Program-made: the position numbers and the translations under genes
Part shown: in pieces, positions 8,416 to 15,621 of the stretch
Layout: every line of letters begins with the position of its first letter
Position numbering within the stretch: the stretch's first letter is position 1
Source: Saprospiraceae bacterium
Lineage (GTDB): Bacteria > Bacteroidota > Bacteroidia > Chitinophagales > Saprospiraceae
DNA length: 64,000 nucleotides
Direction of reading: 5' to 3'
Assembly: GCA_021604865.1 (NCBI GenBank)
Contig: BQJU01000027.1
Span: 29,687 to 93,686 of the forward strand
Notes under the pieces: model-generated
The model's input: only the letters and a program-made list of their open reading frames with translations
The model's database searches: none
What the model was told of the DNA's origin: nothing

Positions 8416-10041
8416 CTACCCCCCGCCAACCCCAGCCATCACAACATCAACCATCTCCCTCCATATATTCTCCAGGGCTTCTTCATGGCCTTTCCAGCTT
8501 TCGGTATCTTTTTGAGCAATGGTTTCTTTTAGGCAAGCCAGGAAGGTATGGAATTCAGCAGGAGGAATACCCATAGCCGTATGGTTTTGGGCCAGACGAG
8601 ATAAGCGATTTTTAAGCGAATGAGGATCGCCATAAAAGGCCAAAAGGCGATCGATAGCCAAATCCAGCATGCGGTGCTGATAATCCCAGAGGGCTTCCTC
8701 TGTTTGTTTATATTCAGTGGCCTTAGCTTGAAAATGTTTTTCAAAAATGGCTTTTGATTGGGGACTTTTTGAAAAGAAGTGGTCGTAAAAGAAGCGGTAA
8801 AAATGTTCTTGTTTCCGGCAGCGGTCAAAACTTCGTTTCAGTTTGCGCTGGTCGTCTTTTTTGCTGGTCGGTTTTGAGGATACGATAAGGTTGTCAATCT
8901 CATCCCAAACCTCATCAAGGTCGGCAAAACGATCGGCGGGATGATAGCTAAGCATCCGGCGAATAGCCTTGATCATGGGTTTTGGGCAAAAGGTCTCACT
9001 CAATTCTTCCTCCAGCATGTCCGGATTGTTCTCAAAAGTGATGCGTTTGTTCAAAACCTCCAGGACCGTGTCGCCCCGAAAAAATGGGAGGTGTCGGAAC
9101 AACTCAAAAGCAACCAATCCCAATGCATATTGGTCCGTTTTCTCCGTCAGTTCTTCACCGTTGAATTGCTCCGGACTCCAATAGGCCACAATTTGTTTAA
9201 TCCTGCCAATACTCCGTTGACTCACATTAAAACGGATGACCTGAAAAGGAAAAATTTGCGGTTCTCCCTCCCGGTCAATCATGATATTGGAAGGGCGTAA
9301 ATTCAGATGCAACAATTCATCTTGGTGGCCCTGGATCAGCGCTTCCGTTATTTTAAGCAATACCTTTTTGATTTCTCTAAGTTGTAGGGGCCAGTCTAGC
9401 TTCAGCCGGTCCGACAGGCGCATGCCATCCACATAAGGCATCACATAGAATCGTGGCGGATGGATCAGACCATCATCCAGAATGGTGATGATGCCATCTA
9501 CATGTGAATATTGCCGGGATTTAGCAAAACGGTCCGCCAGTTCCTGTACATTTTCTTCATCAATTAAGGATAAATTTTTAAAAACCTTGATGGCTACTTT
9601 TTCACGAAAGTGACTATTCCTATTCCTCAAGGCACTGTATACCAGGCAATAATCTCCATTGGATATACATTTAAGGTCGGTATATTTTTCAGGAGGTAGG
9701 GCTTCTTCCAGCATTTCCCGAAACTCGGTCTCATTTTGGGCCAGTCGGATCGTCCGAATGTGCTGTTGTTCAGCAATAAGTTGATCCTGAATATCCATCA
9801 TCACGCTTAATAAACTAACGCGAATTTTGTTCATCTCCAGCGTTTTCTCTTCCAGGCTGATGGTTCCCTTGTTATCGTCTTTCCTTACGTTATTAAACCG
9901 GGCACTCAGGTTGATGACAGTTTCCCGCTGGTCCGGATTGAGGTCATTCAATTCCTGACAAATCTCTTCAATGCACGGCCCAATTTGGTCGTGTTGAATT
10001 TGTCCGATCCAGCGCTGAATATGTTGTTTGTTTATGGTCAT
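8416..10041 (-). CDS. EAD11-like / pseudokinase / globin fusion protein
   Basis: 541 aa from the ATG at 10041; the longer frame reads through the leader. Residues 1-85 resemble effector-associated domain 11 (ETVINLSARFNNVRKDDNKG, then GTISLEEKTLEMNKIR). Residues 120-385 are a Ser/Thr kinase fold: VAIKVFK (Lys152), SPEQF, D303 in TDQYALG. The catalytic loop reads HLNLRPSN (HRD Asp replaced by Asn247) and the DFG position reads PFQ, so phosphotransfer is unlikely. Residues 400-536 look like a globin: FYRFFYDHFF, F in AIFEKHF, proximal His487 in LAQNHTAMGI, Trp in LENIWREM. I infer a cytoplasmic haem-sensing scaffold coupled to other EAD proteins. The gene is flanked by repeats and preceded by a conserved leader shared with a truncated copy. 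Confidence 0.75.
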   Translation of the reverse strand: MTINKQHIQRWIGQIQHDQIGPCIEEICQELNDLNPDQRETVINLSARFNNVRKDDNKGTISLEEKTLEMNKIRVSLLSVMMDIQDQLIAEQQHIRTIRLAQNETEFREMLEEALPPEKYTDLKCISNGDYCLVYSALRNRNSHFREKVAIKVFKNLSLIDEENVQELADRFAKSRQYSHVDGIITILDDGLIHPPRFYVMPYVDGMRLSDRLKLDWPLQLREIKKVLLKITEALIQGHQDELLHLNLRPSNIMIDREGEPQIFPFQVIRFNVSQRSIGRIKQIVAYWSPEQFNGEELTEKTDQYALGLVAFELFRHLPFFRGDTVLEVLNKRITFENNPDMLEEELSETFCPKPMIKAIRRMLSYHPADRFADLDEVWDEIDNLIVSSKPTSKKDDQRKLKRSFDRCRKQEHFYRFFYDHFFSKSPQSKAIFEKHFQAKATEYKQTEEALWDYQHRMLDLAIDRLLAFYGDPHSLKNRLSRLAQNHTAMGIPPAEFHTFLACLKETIAQKDTESWKGHEEALENIWREMVDVVMAGVGGG

Positions 10042-10121
10042 AGGGAATGTTACACTCAAATATAATTTTACAAGATATAAAAAAAGAAGAAATCCCTTTG
10101 GCAAAATTATGCCAAAGAGAT
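10007..10121 (-). repeat. Conserved start/leader cassette, copy 1
   Basis: 115 nt identical to 11364-11478. It spans the first 11 codons, the ATG (10041), a TATATTTG candidate -7 element (10057-10064 on the minus strand) and most of a terminator-like hairpin. Sequence on either side of the identical core has diverged by roughly a fifth or more. Confidence 0.85.
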
Positions 10122-10124
10122 TTC
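10079..10124 (-). terminator. Intrinsic terminator-like hairpin upstream of the EAD11-pseudokinase gene
   Basis: A 15-bp stem (10089-10103 with 10110-10124, one G-T pair) is followed on the minus strand by a T-rich tract (complement of 10079-10088). It lies upstream of the candidate promoter, so it would insulate the gene from readthrough; if transcription starts further upstream it would act as an attenuator. Confidence 0.6.
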
Positions 10125-10417
10125 AGGTAAAAACCGAATTGTTAGAAATGCGCGTTTTTAAAGTCGGGAATGTTTATGACAATCCATACCAAACATGCAC
10201 TTAGACATTTATCTGAATTTTCATCCTGATTTCTTCGAAAAGATTACCATGCCAGGTAGTTAAAGTATTTTGGTAAAAGGAAATTTTTATTTACTTTACG
10301 GGCGTTCTCTAACCATCTCAAAATTTGGCACGAGGTATCAATTTGGCAAATGTGTACACTCTGTCAATGGCGCTCAAAAACATTTAATTTAAAGTGTAAT
10401 TTCTAATAGCTTAAACA

Positions 10418-10600
10418 GATGAATCAGTTGTTGAGTTGTTTACGGTTTATACACCTGATATTGACAGATGTTTTGAGCTTGCACTGGAAGAAATTTCAGT
10501 ACATTCGATTGATATAAGTAGCTTAATTTCAGGACAATATCACATTTCAATCATTTCAAAACATACAACCTTTCATGAGAAATTTATTATCCAAAAATAA
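10418..10600 (+). pseudogene. Possible gene remnant without a start
   Basis: A frame open from just after a TAA near 10417 to the stop at 10600 encodes a plausible peptide (VELFTVYTPDIDRCFELALE, then EISVHSIDISSLISG) with no start codon at its head. It overlaps the first codons of the next lipoprotein. It may be the tail of a deleted gene; no family is recognised. The rest of 10125-10417 shows nothing I can support. Confidence 0.2.
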
Positions 10601-11165
10601 TTTGATACCGATATTCTTTTTAATGCTCCTCTCTATATTGAATTACTCCTGTAAAAAGGAAGACTGTCATGAAATAGAAGAGAATCCATTTGCCTGGAAT
10701 TTTTTTGGTGCTTCTGCCTTGATTAATGGAGAACATTGGGAAGCGAATCGAGCCACGTATTCCTATAAACAGGATGGAACAATTTATATTTCACTCGATC
10801 ATAATATCTGGTATGCCAATACACTTTGGGCCCACAGGAGTTCCATATTTATAAAAAATCTTCAACCGAAATTATCCGAATCTCTTGAGCTTCATTATGT
10901 GTCACCAGGAGAAACATCAAAACCTACTGCAATTGTGTATACATCAACAGCTGATGGAGACGCCGCGACGGGTACTTTTTATTTGCATACTGCGGAAAAC
11001 CTTCAAAATTGGATTACTATATCTGAAATAAATGATGAACTTGGAGAAGTTGTCGGATCACTCGAAGCGACTTTTGTGAAAAGTGGTGGATTACCGGTGA
11101 ATAATATTTTTTCGGATACGATTGTGGTTACCAATTGTGATTTTAGAGCGAAGCTGATTGAATAA
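10575..11165 (+). CDS. Uncharacterised lipoprotein
   Basis: 196 aa. The N-terminus ends in a lipobox (LLSILNYSC), so the protein is probably anchored in a membrane. The mature part begins with KKEDCHEIEENPFAWNFFG and contains INGEHWEANRATYSY, a layout common in Bacteroidota lipoproteins with DUF6252-type beta domains. Two later Cys residues are rare. It stands alone on the plus strand inside the island of minus-strand genes. No function is assignable. Confidence 0.65.
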   Translation: MRNLLSKNNLIPIFFLMLLSILNYSCKKEDCHEIEENPFAWNFFGASALINGEHWEANRATYSYKQDGTIYISLDHNIWYANTLWAHRSSIFIKNLQPKLSESLELHYVSPGETSKPTAIVYTSTADGDAATGTFYLHTAENLQNWITISEINDELGEVVGSLEATFVKSGGLPVNNIFSDTIVVTNCDFRAKLIE

Positions 11166-11188
11166 TTTGGAAAAGTAAGGTATATCTA

Positions 11189-11228
11189 AAAAATAGCTCG
11201 GATCATTTGTACGAATGGTTCGGGCTAT
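11189..11228 (-). terminator. Probable minus-strand terminator after the truncated EAD11 copy
   Basis: A 15-bp imperfect stem (11193-11207 with 11214-11228, with mismatch and G-T pairs) followed on the minus strand by a T-run (complement of the A-run before 11193). It ends any transcript coming from 11231-11398. Confidence 0.5.
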
Positions 11229-11230
11229 GT

Positions 11231-11398
11231 TCACATATTCCTCACGTTAATGAGACGGGGACTCAGGTTAATCACCGTTTCTCTTTGATCCGGATGGAAG
11301 TCTTCTAATGACTGACAAATTTCTTCTATACAGGACTCAATTTGATCCTGTTGAATCTGTTTAATCCAGCGCTGAATATGTTGTTTGTTTATGGTCAT
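11231..11398 (-). pseudogene. Truncated copy of the EAD11-like domain gene
   Basis: 55 aa from the ATG at 11398, matching the first 52 residues of the 541-aa pseudokinase protein with 11 differences (both share ETVINLS, CIEEIC and the opening MTINKQHIQRWI). The match ends after NVRN, and a stop follows two codons later. The upstream 115 nt are identical to those of the full-length gene. The fragment could be a dead duplicate, or a small free EAD half-domain that competes with the full protein. Confidence 0.7.
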
Positions 11399-11478
11399 AG
11401 GGAATGTTACACTCAAATATAATTTTACAAGATATAAAAAAAGAAGAAATCCCTTTGGCAAAATTATGCCAAAGAGAT
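11364..11478 (-). repeat. Conserved start/leader cassette, copy 2
   Basis: Identical to 10007-10121. It includes the ATG at 11398, the candidate -7 element at 11414-11421 and the same hairpin (arms 11446-11460 and 11467-11481). Confidence 0.85.
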
Positions 11479-11529
11479 CTCGTGTAAAAACCTAATTGTT
11501 AGAGATGCGCGTTTTTAGAATAGTGGATT

Positions 11530-12000
11530 TTAGGATAATCCATACCAAAGATTGAAATAATCATCCCCATTATGGTCAAATTTAATCAATATGCCCTGGT
11601 CATTTTCAATAGAGAATTCCGACTCAGTTTGGTGGTGACTCATCTCCATTCTCTGGTCGGTTGTACCAATAATAAAAGAAATTTTGTCTCCGTAACTAGT
11701 ACTTATACTACTGAGCGTTAAGCCAATTTGCCCCGAAGATTCACCATAATTGGTCAATGTTCTCATTTGGTAATTGATGTTGGAGCCAAAATCTGAATTA
11801 CAACTAATGACGAGGTCTCTCCACCCCGTACTGCTGTCTTCGATGTTTAGCTGGCAATAATAGTCTTCAAATGATAGATCCACGGGCGTCCCATTATCAT
11901 CCATTTGAATAGTTGTCCCGTTTAGCTTGATTACTCTATTGGTAAAATCAAAGGTTAGGGTGTCGGTGGATTGTAATACGATAGTTTTGCTGGATTTCAT
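11530..12000 (-). CDS. Hypothetical beta-rich protein, last gene of the pentein operon
   Basis: 156 aa with no signal peptide or membrane segment. It is rich in Ser, Thr, Asp and alternating hydrophobics (IVLQSTDTLTFDFTNRVIKL, then SGQIGLTLSSISTSYGDKIS), so probably all beta. Two Cys (about residues 49 and 66). I recognise no family. It lies 29 bp downstream of the pentein gene on the same strand, so it is likely co-expressed; it could be a substrate, an inhibitor or a structural partner of the enzymes upstream. Confidence 0.6.
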   Translation of the reverse strand: MKSSKTIVLQSTDTLTFDFTNRVIKLNGTTIQMDDNGTPVDLSFEDYYCQLNIEDSSTGWRDLVISCNSDFGSNINYQMRTLTNYGESSGQIGLTLSSISTSYGDKISFIIGTTDQRMEMSHHQTESEFSIENDQGILIKFDHNGDDYFNLWYGLS

Positions 12001-12029
12001 TTCTATGGGTTTTAAATGGAAATTAGAAT

Positions 12030-13505
12030 TTATTTTTCACTCCTATGCAGACATTTGGTGATACATCGAATAGACCCTCCTCGACGAATCAATGGGAAAC
12101 ACCCATCTACGGGGATAGCTGTAAAGCCATGGTTTTGCCAATATTGTAGGGCCAGATTATCATATTCCTCTAATTGACTTTCCTCTTCAGTGTCGGCATA
12201 TTGTGGCACCCATACCTTTCTACTGTGTTTAGTGATTTCTACTAAGCAGTTGTTGTAACTTAGTGGAATCCAGGATCTTTTGTTGCCGGATTTTTTGGGG
12301 TAAACAGGCATAGGCATAGAACGTACTATAAATTTTCTTTTCCCGTCTATCCGAATGTTTTCCAGATGCATTTTGATATCCAACAACCAGTGATTCATCG
12401 GACGAATTAACCACTCATCAGCTATGGGGTCACCCTTAGCAGAAGCGTTAAACGGGGCAGCCAGTATTAAGGTATAATAAGGTTCGTCAAACAAATATCC
12501 GGCAGGGGTAATAAAGAGATCTAAGTGATAAAAAGGTTGGAATTCTCCCTTACAATAGAATTTATCCTTGAATGCTTTATTTTTTGGAAACTTCAACCGA
12601 TAATCAAATCCAATAGGTATCATCATTTTCTTTTGACCAAATACATACTGGAATGCCCGGTGAACACCACTATCATCAGCATTGATCGGATCTGGATGAT
12701 TAGGCAATAGGATTCCATCGGCTGAAAAACAGGTGCCAAACAAAGCTTTAGTTTTATTGATATCATCCTGTCCCACCAATAAAAAGTCATCACCTGCCAA
12801 TACATTACCTCCCTGGAAAAATAAACATACCCGGGATTGATTGGTGCACAACCCCTCAAAACAATTTGCTACAGCCAGGCAATCCGCAATTGCCGAATCA
12901 CCATTGATCATTCTGTCTCCATCAGTACCTTCCGCTTCTTTAAATTTGATGGGTTCTATTAAATAAATATGGCCATCATTTGCCTCAGGGTCAAGTACAG
13001 GAATAAAGGGATCTTGTGCCCAAATGGAAAACCCCTGGATATTTTGTGGGTTGATGACCACCAGACGGTCTTCTTTAAATTTGATTTTTTCCCGAATGGC
13101 CCTCAACTCTTCAAACAATTTATCCCAAATCTTTTTTGAATCTTTTTCTTCCTTCTTTTTTTGGGCAATGTTTCCTAATAAATAGACCTTAGTATATTTG
13201 GGCAATGACTTTAAAAAAGAGGTGAAAATATCCCGGTACTTAAATTCATCATTGCCCGTATAAGGGTAGGTCATCAGGATTTTCCTCAATTTGCCATGGG
13301 CATCAGAGATCATTTCGGGGATTTGGGGAATCTGAGGGTCATAATAAAGCGCATTCATAGGTTTCACCTCACAAGACAAACCATAGGACAAGTCTCCATT
13401 ATCTGCATCTAGTAATTTTTGAAATTCTTTCAGTTTGGGATATCTGGTACTTTTGTCTGGTATCGCCCAAGGAGGAATTCCATTTAACCCGTTAGAATCA
13501 TTCAT
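12030..13505 (-). CDS. Pentein (guanidino-group-modifying) enzyme, agmatine/peptidylarginine-deiminase-like
   Basis: 491 aa, no signal peptide. The motifs of the pentein fold appear in order: SIWAQDPF (Asp165, guanidine binding), FFQGGNVL (GGN 232-234), FYHLDLF (His327), SYNNCLVE ... VWVPQYAD, and RRGGSIRCIT (Cys481 nucleophile). Asp-His-Cys is the triad of agmatine deiminases and bacterial peptidylarginine deiminases. It is over 100 residues longer than typical agmatine deiminase, with extra N-terminal and central segments. Known secreted PADs have signal peptides; this one does not, so it would act inside the cell. Its neighbours are a degenerate subtilase upstream (114 bp) and an unknown protein downstream (29 bp). 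The substrate, free guanidine or peptidyl-arginine, is unknown. Confidence 0.75.
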   Translation of the reverse strand: MNDSNGLNGIPPWAIPDKSTRYPKLKEFQKLLDADNGDLSYGLSCEVKPMNALYYDPQIPQIPEMISDAHGKLRKILMTYPYTGNDEFKYRDIFTSFLKSLPKYTKVYLLGNIAQKKKEEKDSKKIWDKLFEELRAIREKIKFKEDRLVVINPQNIQGFSIWAQDPFIPVLDPEANDGHIYLIEPIKFKEAEGTDGDRMINGDSAIADCLAVANCFEGLCTNQSRVCLFFQGGNVLAGDDFLLVGQDDINKTKALFGTCFSADGILLPNHPDPINADDSGVHRAFQYVFGQKKMMIPIGFDYRLKFPKNKAFKDKFYCKGEFQPFYHLDLFITPAGYLFDEPYYTLILAAPFNASAKGDPIADEWLIRPMNHWLLDIKMHLENIRIDGKRKFIVRSMPMPVYPKKSGNKRSWIPLSYNNCLVEITKHSRKVWVPQYADTEEESQLEEYDNLALQYWQNHGFTAIPVDGCFPLIRRGGSIRCITKCLHRSEK

Positions 13506-13619
13506 AAATAGGCCTGAGGTTTAGATAAATAAGAAAAGGATTTGAACCCCAAAAATTCATAGCTTAATCGTTAGCGCATTTTTTATATAAAAATCAGATT
13601 AAATTAAACAATCACTAAT

Positions 13620-14558
13620 CTAGGCAACCGCTCTTGTATTAACAAATGTTTCTGGATTGACTAAGGTAGAACTAGCACCTAAACGAGAAGAAAAATCCAC
13701 CCGCTCCAAATGATTGAGTAAATCCTCGCTGGATCGGATCGGAGTGGTGCCGCCAAATTGATAATGCTTAGAAAGTGCCAAAGCAGCAATACCGGTAGCA
13801 ATGGCTGTAGAAGTAGCTGCGCCAGACATTGAGGCATAACCTTTGGGCGGAAAAGTGGAAACCACCTCCCGTGAGGGAACAAATAAAGCTGGAACATTTA
13901 GAGCATGTATAGGGGGAGTGTTGTAATAATTGAATTCATTGCCCACGGTAATGACCTCGTTCTCGCTTGCCGGAAAATGGAAAGTGTTCCAATTAGTACC
14001 AGAATCTCCTATAGAACTTAAGATAAATGTTTTCGCTTTGGTAGCGTATTTAATGGCTTTTTTTATCACTACAAACTCATACTCACTTCCACAGTTAAGG
14101 ATAATCAGATTGGCTCCACAATCCACCGCCCAATAAATTCCTTCTGCAATGGCATTGGCATTGCCGCGGCCGTTGTCATCCAATACTTTTCCTATTAATA
14201 ATTTGGCCATTGGAGCAATACCTGCAGGTCCTGGAGGTTTCATTTCTTTGGCAGCAAGAATACCAGCAATGTGTGTGCCATGGCCATGGCCGTCACCAGC
14301 ATTGGAGGCTGTATTGCTAAAATCAGCGACTTCAAGTACATTGCATTTCAACGCGGGGTGATTGGGCGCCAGGCCAGTATCTAAGACCGCAATTTTTACG
14401 CCTTTTCCCTGAGTTGCTTTCCAGGAGTCCGGAATGCCGTGCAATTCATTGGTCCAGGAAATTCCTTGTTGGAGGCTGGTATGCCTCGGCCCTAACTCAT
14501 TAAAAGGTAAAGCAAAGGTCAACTCATGCTCATTTGTTAAATTTAATTTTTTACTCAT
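13620..14558 (-). CDS. Subtilase (S8) homologue with catalytic Ser and oxyanion Asn replaced
   Basis: 312 aa from the ATG at 14558 (a GTG lies one codon earlier). Subtilase fold: KIAVLDTGL (Asp60) and GHGTHIAG (His93). The serine block, normally SGTSxATxxxxG, reads SGAATSTAIATG, so the nucleophile position is Ala248. The oxyanion-hole block, normally GNSG, reads GDSG (Asp185). Proteolysis is therefore doubtful; it may bind peptides as a pseudoprotease. No signal peptide or propeptide is evident. It lies between the 241-aa protein (about 110 bp) and the pentein. The usual alternative, that Ser250 two residues further on acts as nucleophile, would need a two-residue gap in a normally invariant helix. 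Confidence 0.8.
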   Translation of the reverse strand: MSKKLNLTNEHELTFALPFNELGPRHTSLQQGISWTNELHGIPDSWKATQGKGVKIAVLDTGLAPNHPALKCNVLEVADFSNTASNAGDGHGHGTHIAGILAAKEMKPPGPAGIAPMAKLLIGKVLDDNGRGNANAIAEGIYWAVDCGANLIILNCGSEYEFVVIKKAIKYATKAKTFILSSIGDSGTNWNTFHFPASENEVITVGNEFNYYNTPPIHALNVPALFVPSREVVSTFPPKGYASMSGAATSTAIATGIAALALSKHYQFGGTTPIRSSEDLLNHLERVDFSSRLGASSTLVNPETFVNTRAVA

Positions 14559-14668
14559 CACTGTAAGTATTTACTTTTTTATAAAAAACCGGAATTACAG
14601 ACGAAAACATTAGTCTTACGACTGTAATCCGGCAAAACCAGAGAGTCTTTAGGGTTATACAAGTTTAT

Positions 14669-15394
14669 TTAAGTAGGGATGATTATACCCATTTGGTGGC
14701 CTTCATCAGTTTTCCTGATCTGGCCTAGTGTTAAAAATAGTGGATGATCTTCCCGCCAAATGCGATAAAGGTGATCCAGCTTTTTATTGTTGATTGTCAT
14801 TATGTGATCTGCACTCGGAGACCCATTGATTCCCGGATCGAGCAAATGAGCTTCCGGCCCTTCAATGTGGAAAAAGGCACCCGCTCCACTCGCTTGCAAT
14901 ACCAATGCCCGGCCGGCATGAAGCACCCCTAATACCATAAAATGAGTGTCCCAATCATATTCTTCGTATAATCTTTTGAGTGTTGGCTGATCCAATTCTG
15001 AAGGATCAAATCTTTTTTGGCTGCAATTGATTGCCGTTAAAAAGAAATCCTGACCATTGGCAAAGGTGACTTCTAATAATTTGGGGCCCTCCTTAAAGCG
15101 GAATGTTGCGCCTGGACTGCAATAATGCATGGGAGCTACAATATCCTCTGTCTGAGGAGGTATTTTAATGTTTAATTTTTTTATTGGCGCAGTTTTTGTA
15201 AATCGACCAATTGGGTTACTTTTATGCGAAGAAGAGTCAGGATCTTTATAGGTTAAAACGTCACCGCAGGAAACATTCCTGCCTGGCTCATAAATAGCCC
15301 ATAGCTTAAATAATCGAGCAATTTCCTGGCAATAGTGATCTCCATATCCTGGCATAACTCTCTGATTCAAATTAATAACTGGTTCAAAAGTCAA
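14669..15394 (-). CDS. Unknown protein, first gene of the pentein operon
   Basis: 241 aa if it starts at the TTG at 15394 (the codon before is a stop), or 228 aa from the ATG at 15355. No signal peptide. It has a beta-rich pattern with PGRNVSCGDVLTYKD, IGRFTK, GATFRFKEGP and a closing HAGRALVLQASGAGAFFHIE. This order (PG-x-GD opening, aliphatic strands, Ala/Gly-rich late strand) recalls some uncharacterised bacterial beta proteins seen near proteases, but I cannot name the family. A gasdermin-like pore former would fit the neighbouring subtilase, yet the sequence gives no direct support for that. The C-terminus has charged helices (KKLDHLYRIWREDHPLF). Confidence 0.6.
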   Translation of the reverse strand: MTFEPVINLNQRVMPGYGDHYCQEIARLFKLWAIYEPGRNVSCGDVLTYKDPDSSSHKSNPIGRFTKTAPIKKLNIKIPPQTEDIVAPMHYCSPGATFRFKEGPKLLEVTFANGQDFFLTAINCSQKRFDPSELDQPTLKRLYEEYDWDTHFMVLGVLHAGRALVLQASGAGAFFHIEGPEAHLLDPGINGSPSADHIMTINNKKLDHLYRIWREDHPLFLTLGQIRKTDEGHQMGIIIPT

Positions 15395-15472
15395 TTATTC
15401 CCATCCATTAGGCAAAGCCATTTTTTTTTAATTGTAGGTTTCCAAAAAGAAGCCTTGATTATAGATGACACA

Positions 15473-15503
15473 AAAAGAAGAAAAACCTGCACGTGATAGC
15501 AGG
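15473..15503 (-). terminator. Terminator-like hairpin in the leader of the pentein operon
   Basis: On the minus strand CCTGC (complement of 15499-15503) pairs with GCAGG (complement of 15486-15490) around an 8-nt loop, followed by a T-rich run (complement of 15473-15485). The stem is short but the T-run is good. It lies 80 nt before the first start codon, so it may act as an attenuator. Confidence 0.35.
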
Positions 15504-15555
15504 AATTTTTATTTCTTTGAGTTAGGGCAGATTTGGAGATCAACCATTTAAAAAA

Positions 15556-15563
15556 CAAAGGTA
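15556..15563 (-). promoter_or_regulatory. Candidate -7 element of the pentein operon
   Basis: TACCTTTG on the minus strand matches TAnnTTTG. No clear TTG stands at the expected distance, so support is partial. It would give a leader of about 155 nt that includes the 15473-15503 hairpin. Confidence 0.3.
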
Positions 15564-15621
15564 TATATCCAAACAAGCACTAAACCAGAGAATCCTTTAA
15601 TATCAAAAAACAGCACAAATC

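Noticed and set aside
7489..8576. Several short overlapping open frames (75-143 aa) in the repeat block
   Set aside because: All of them follow the repeat units in different frames and have the composition of the repeats; no coding pattern.
14669..15394. Gasdermin-like pore former
   Set aside because: The protease neighbour is suggestive, but the neighbour is itself probably inactive and no gasdermin sequence pattern is visible.
15391..15576. 61-aa open frame ending at the TTG start of the 241-aa gene (possible leader peptide)
   Set aside because: It begins with TTG inside the putative promoter and has no credible start, although its stop overlaps the next start (TTGA).
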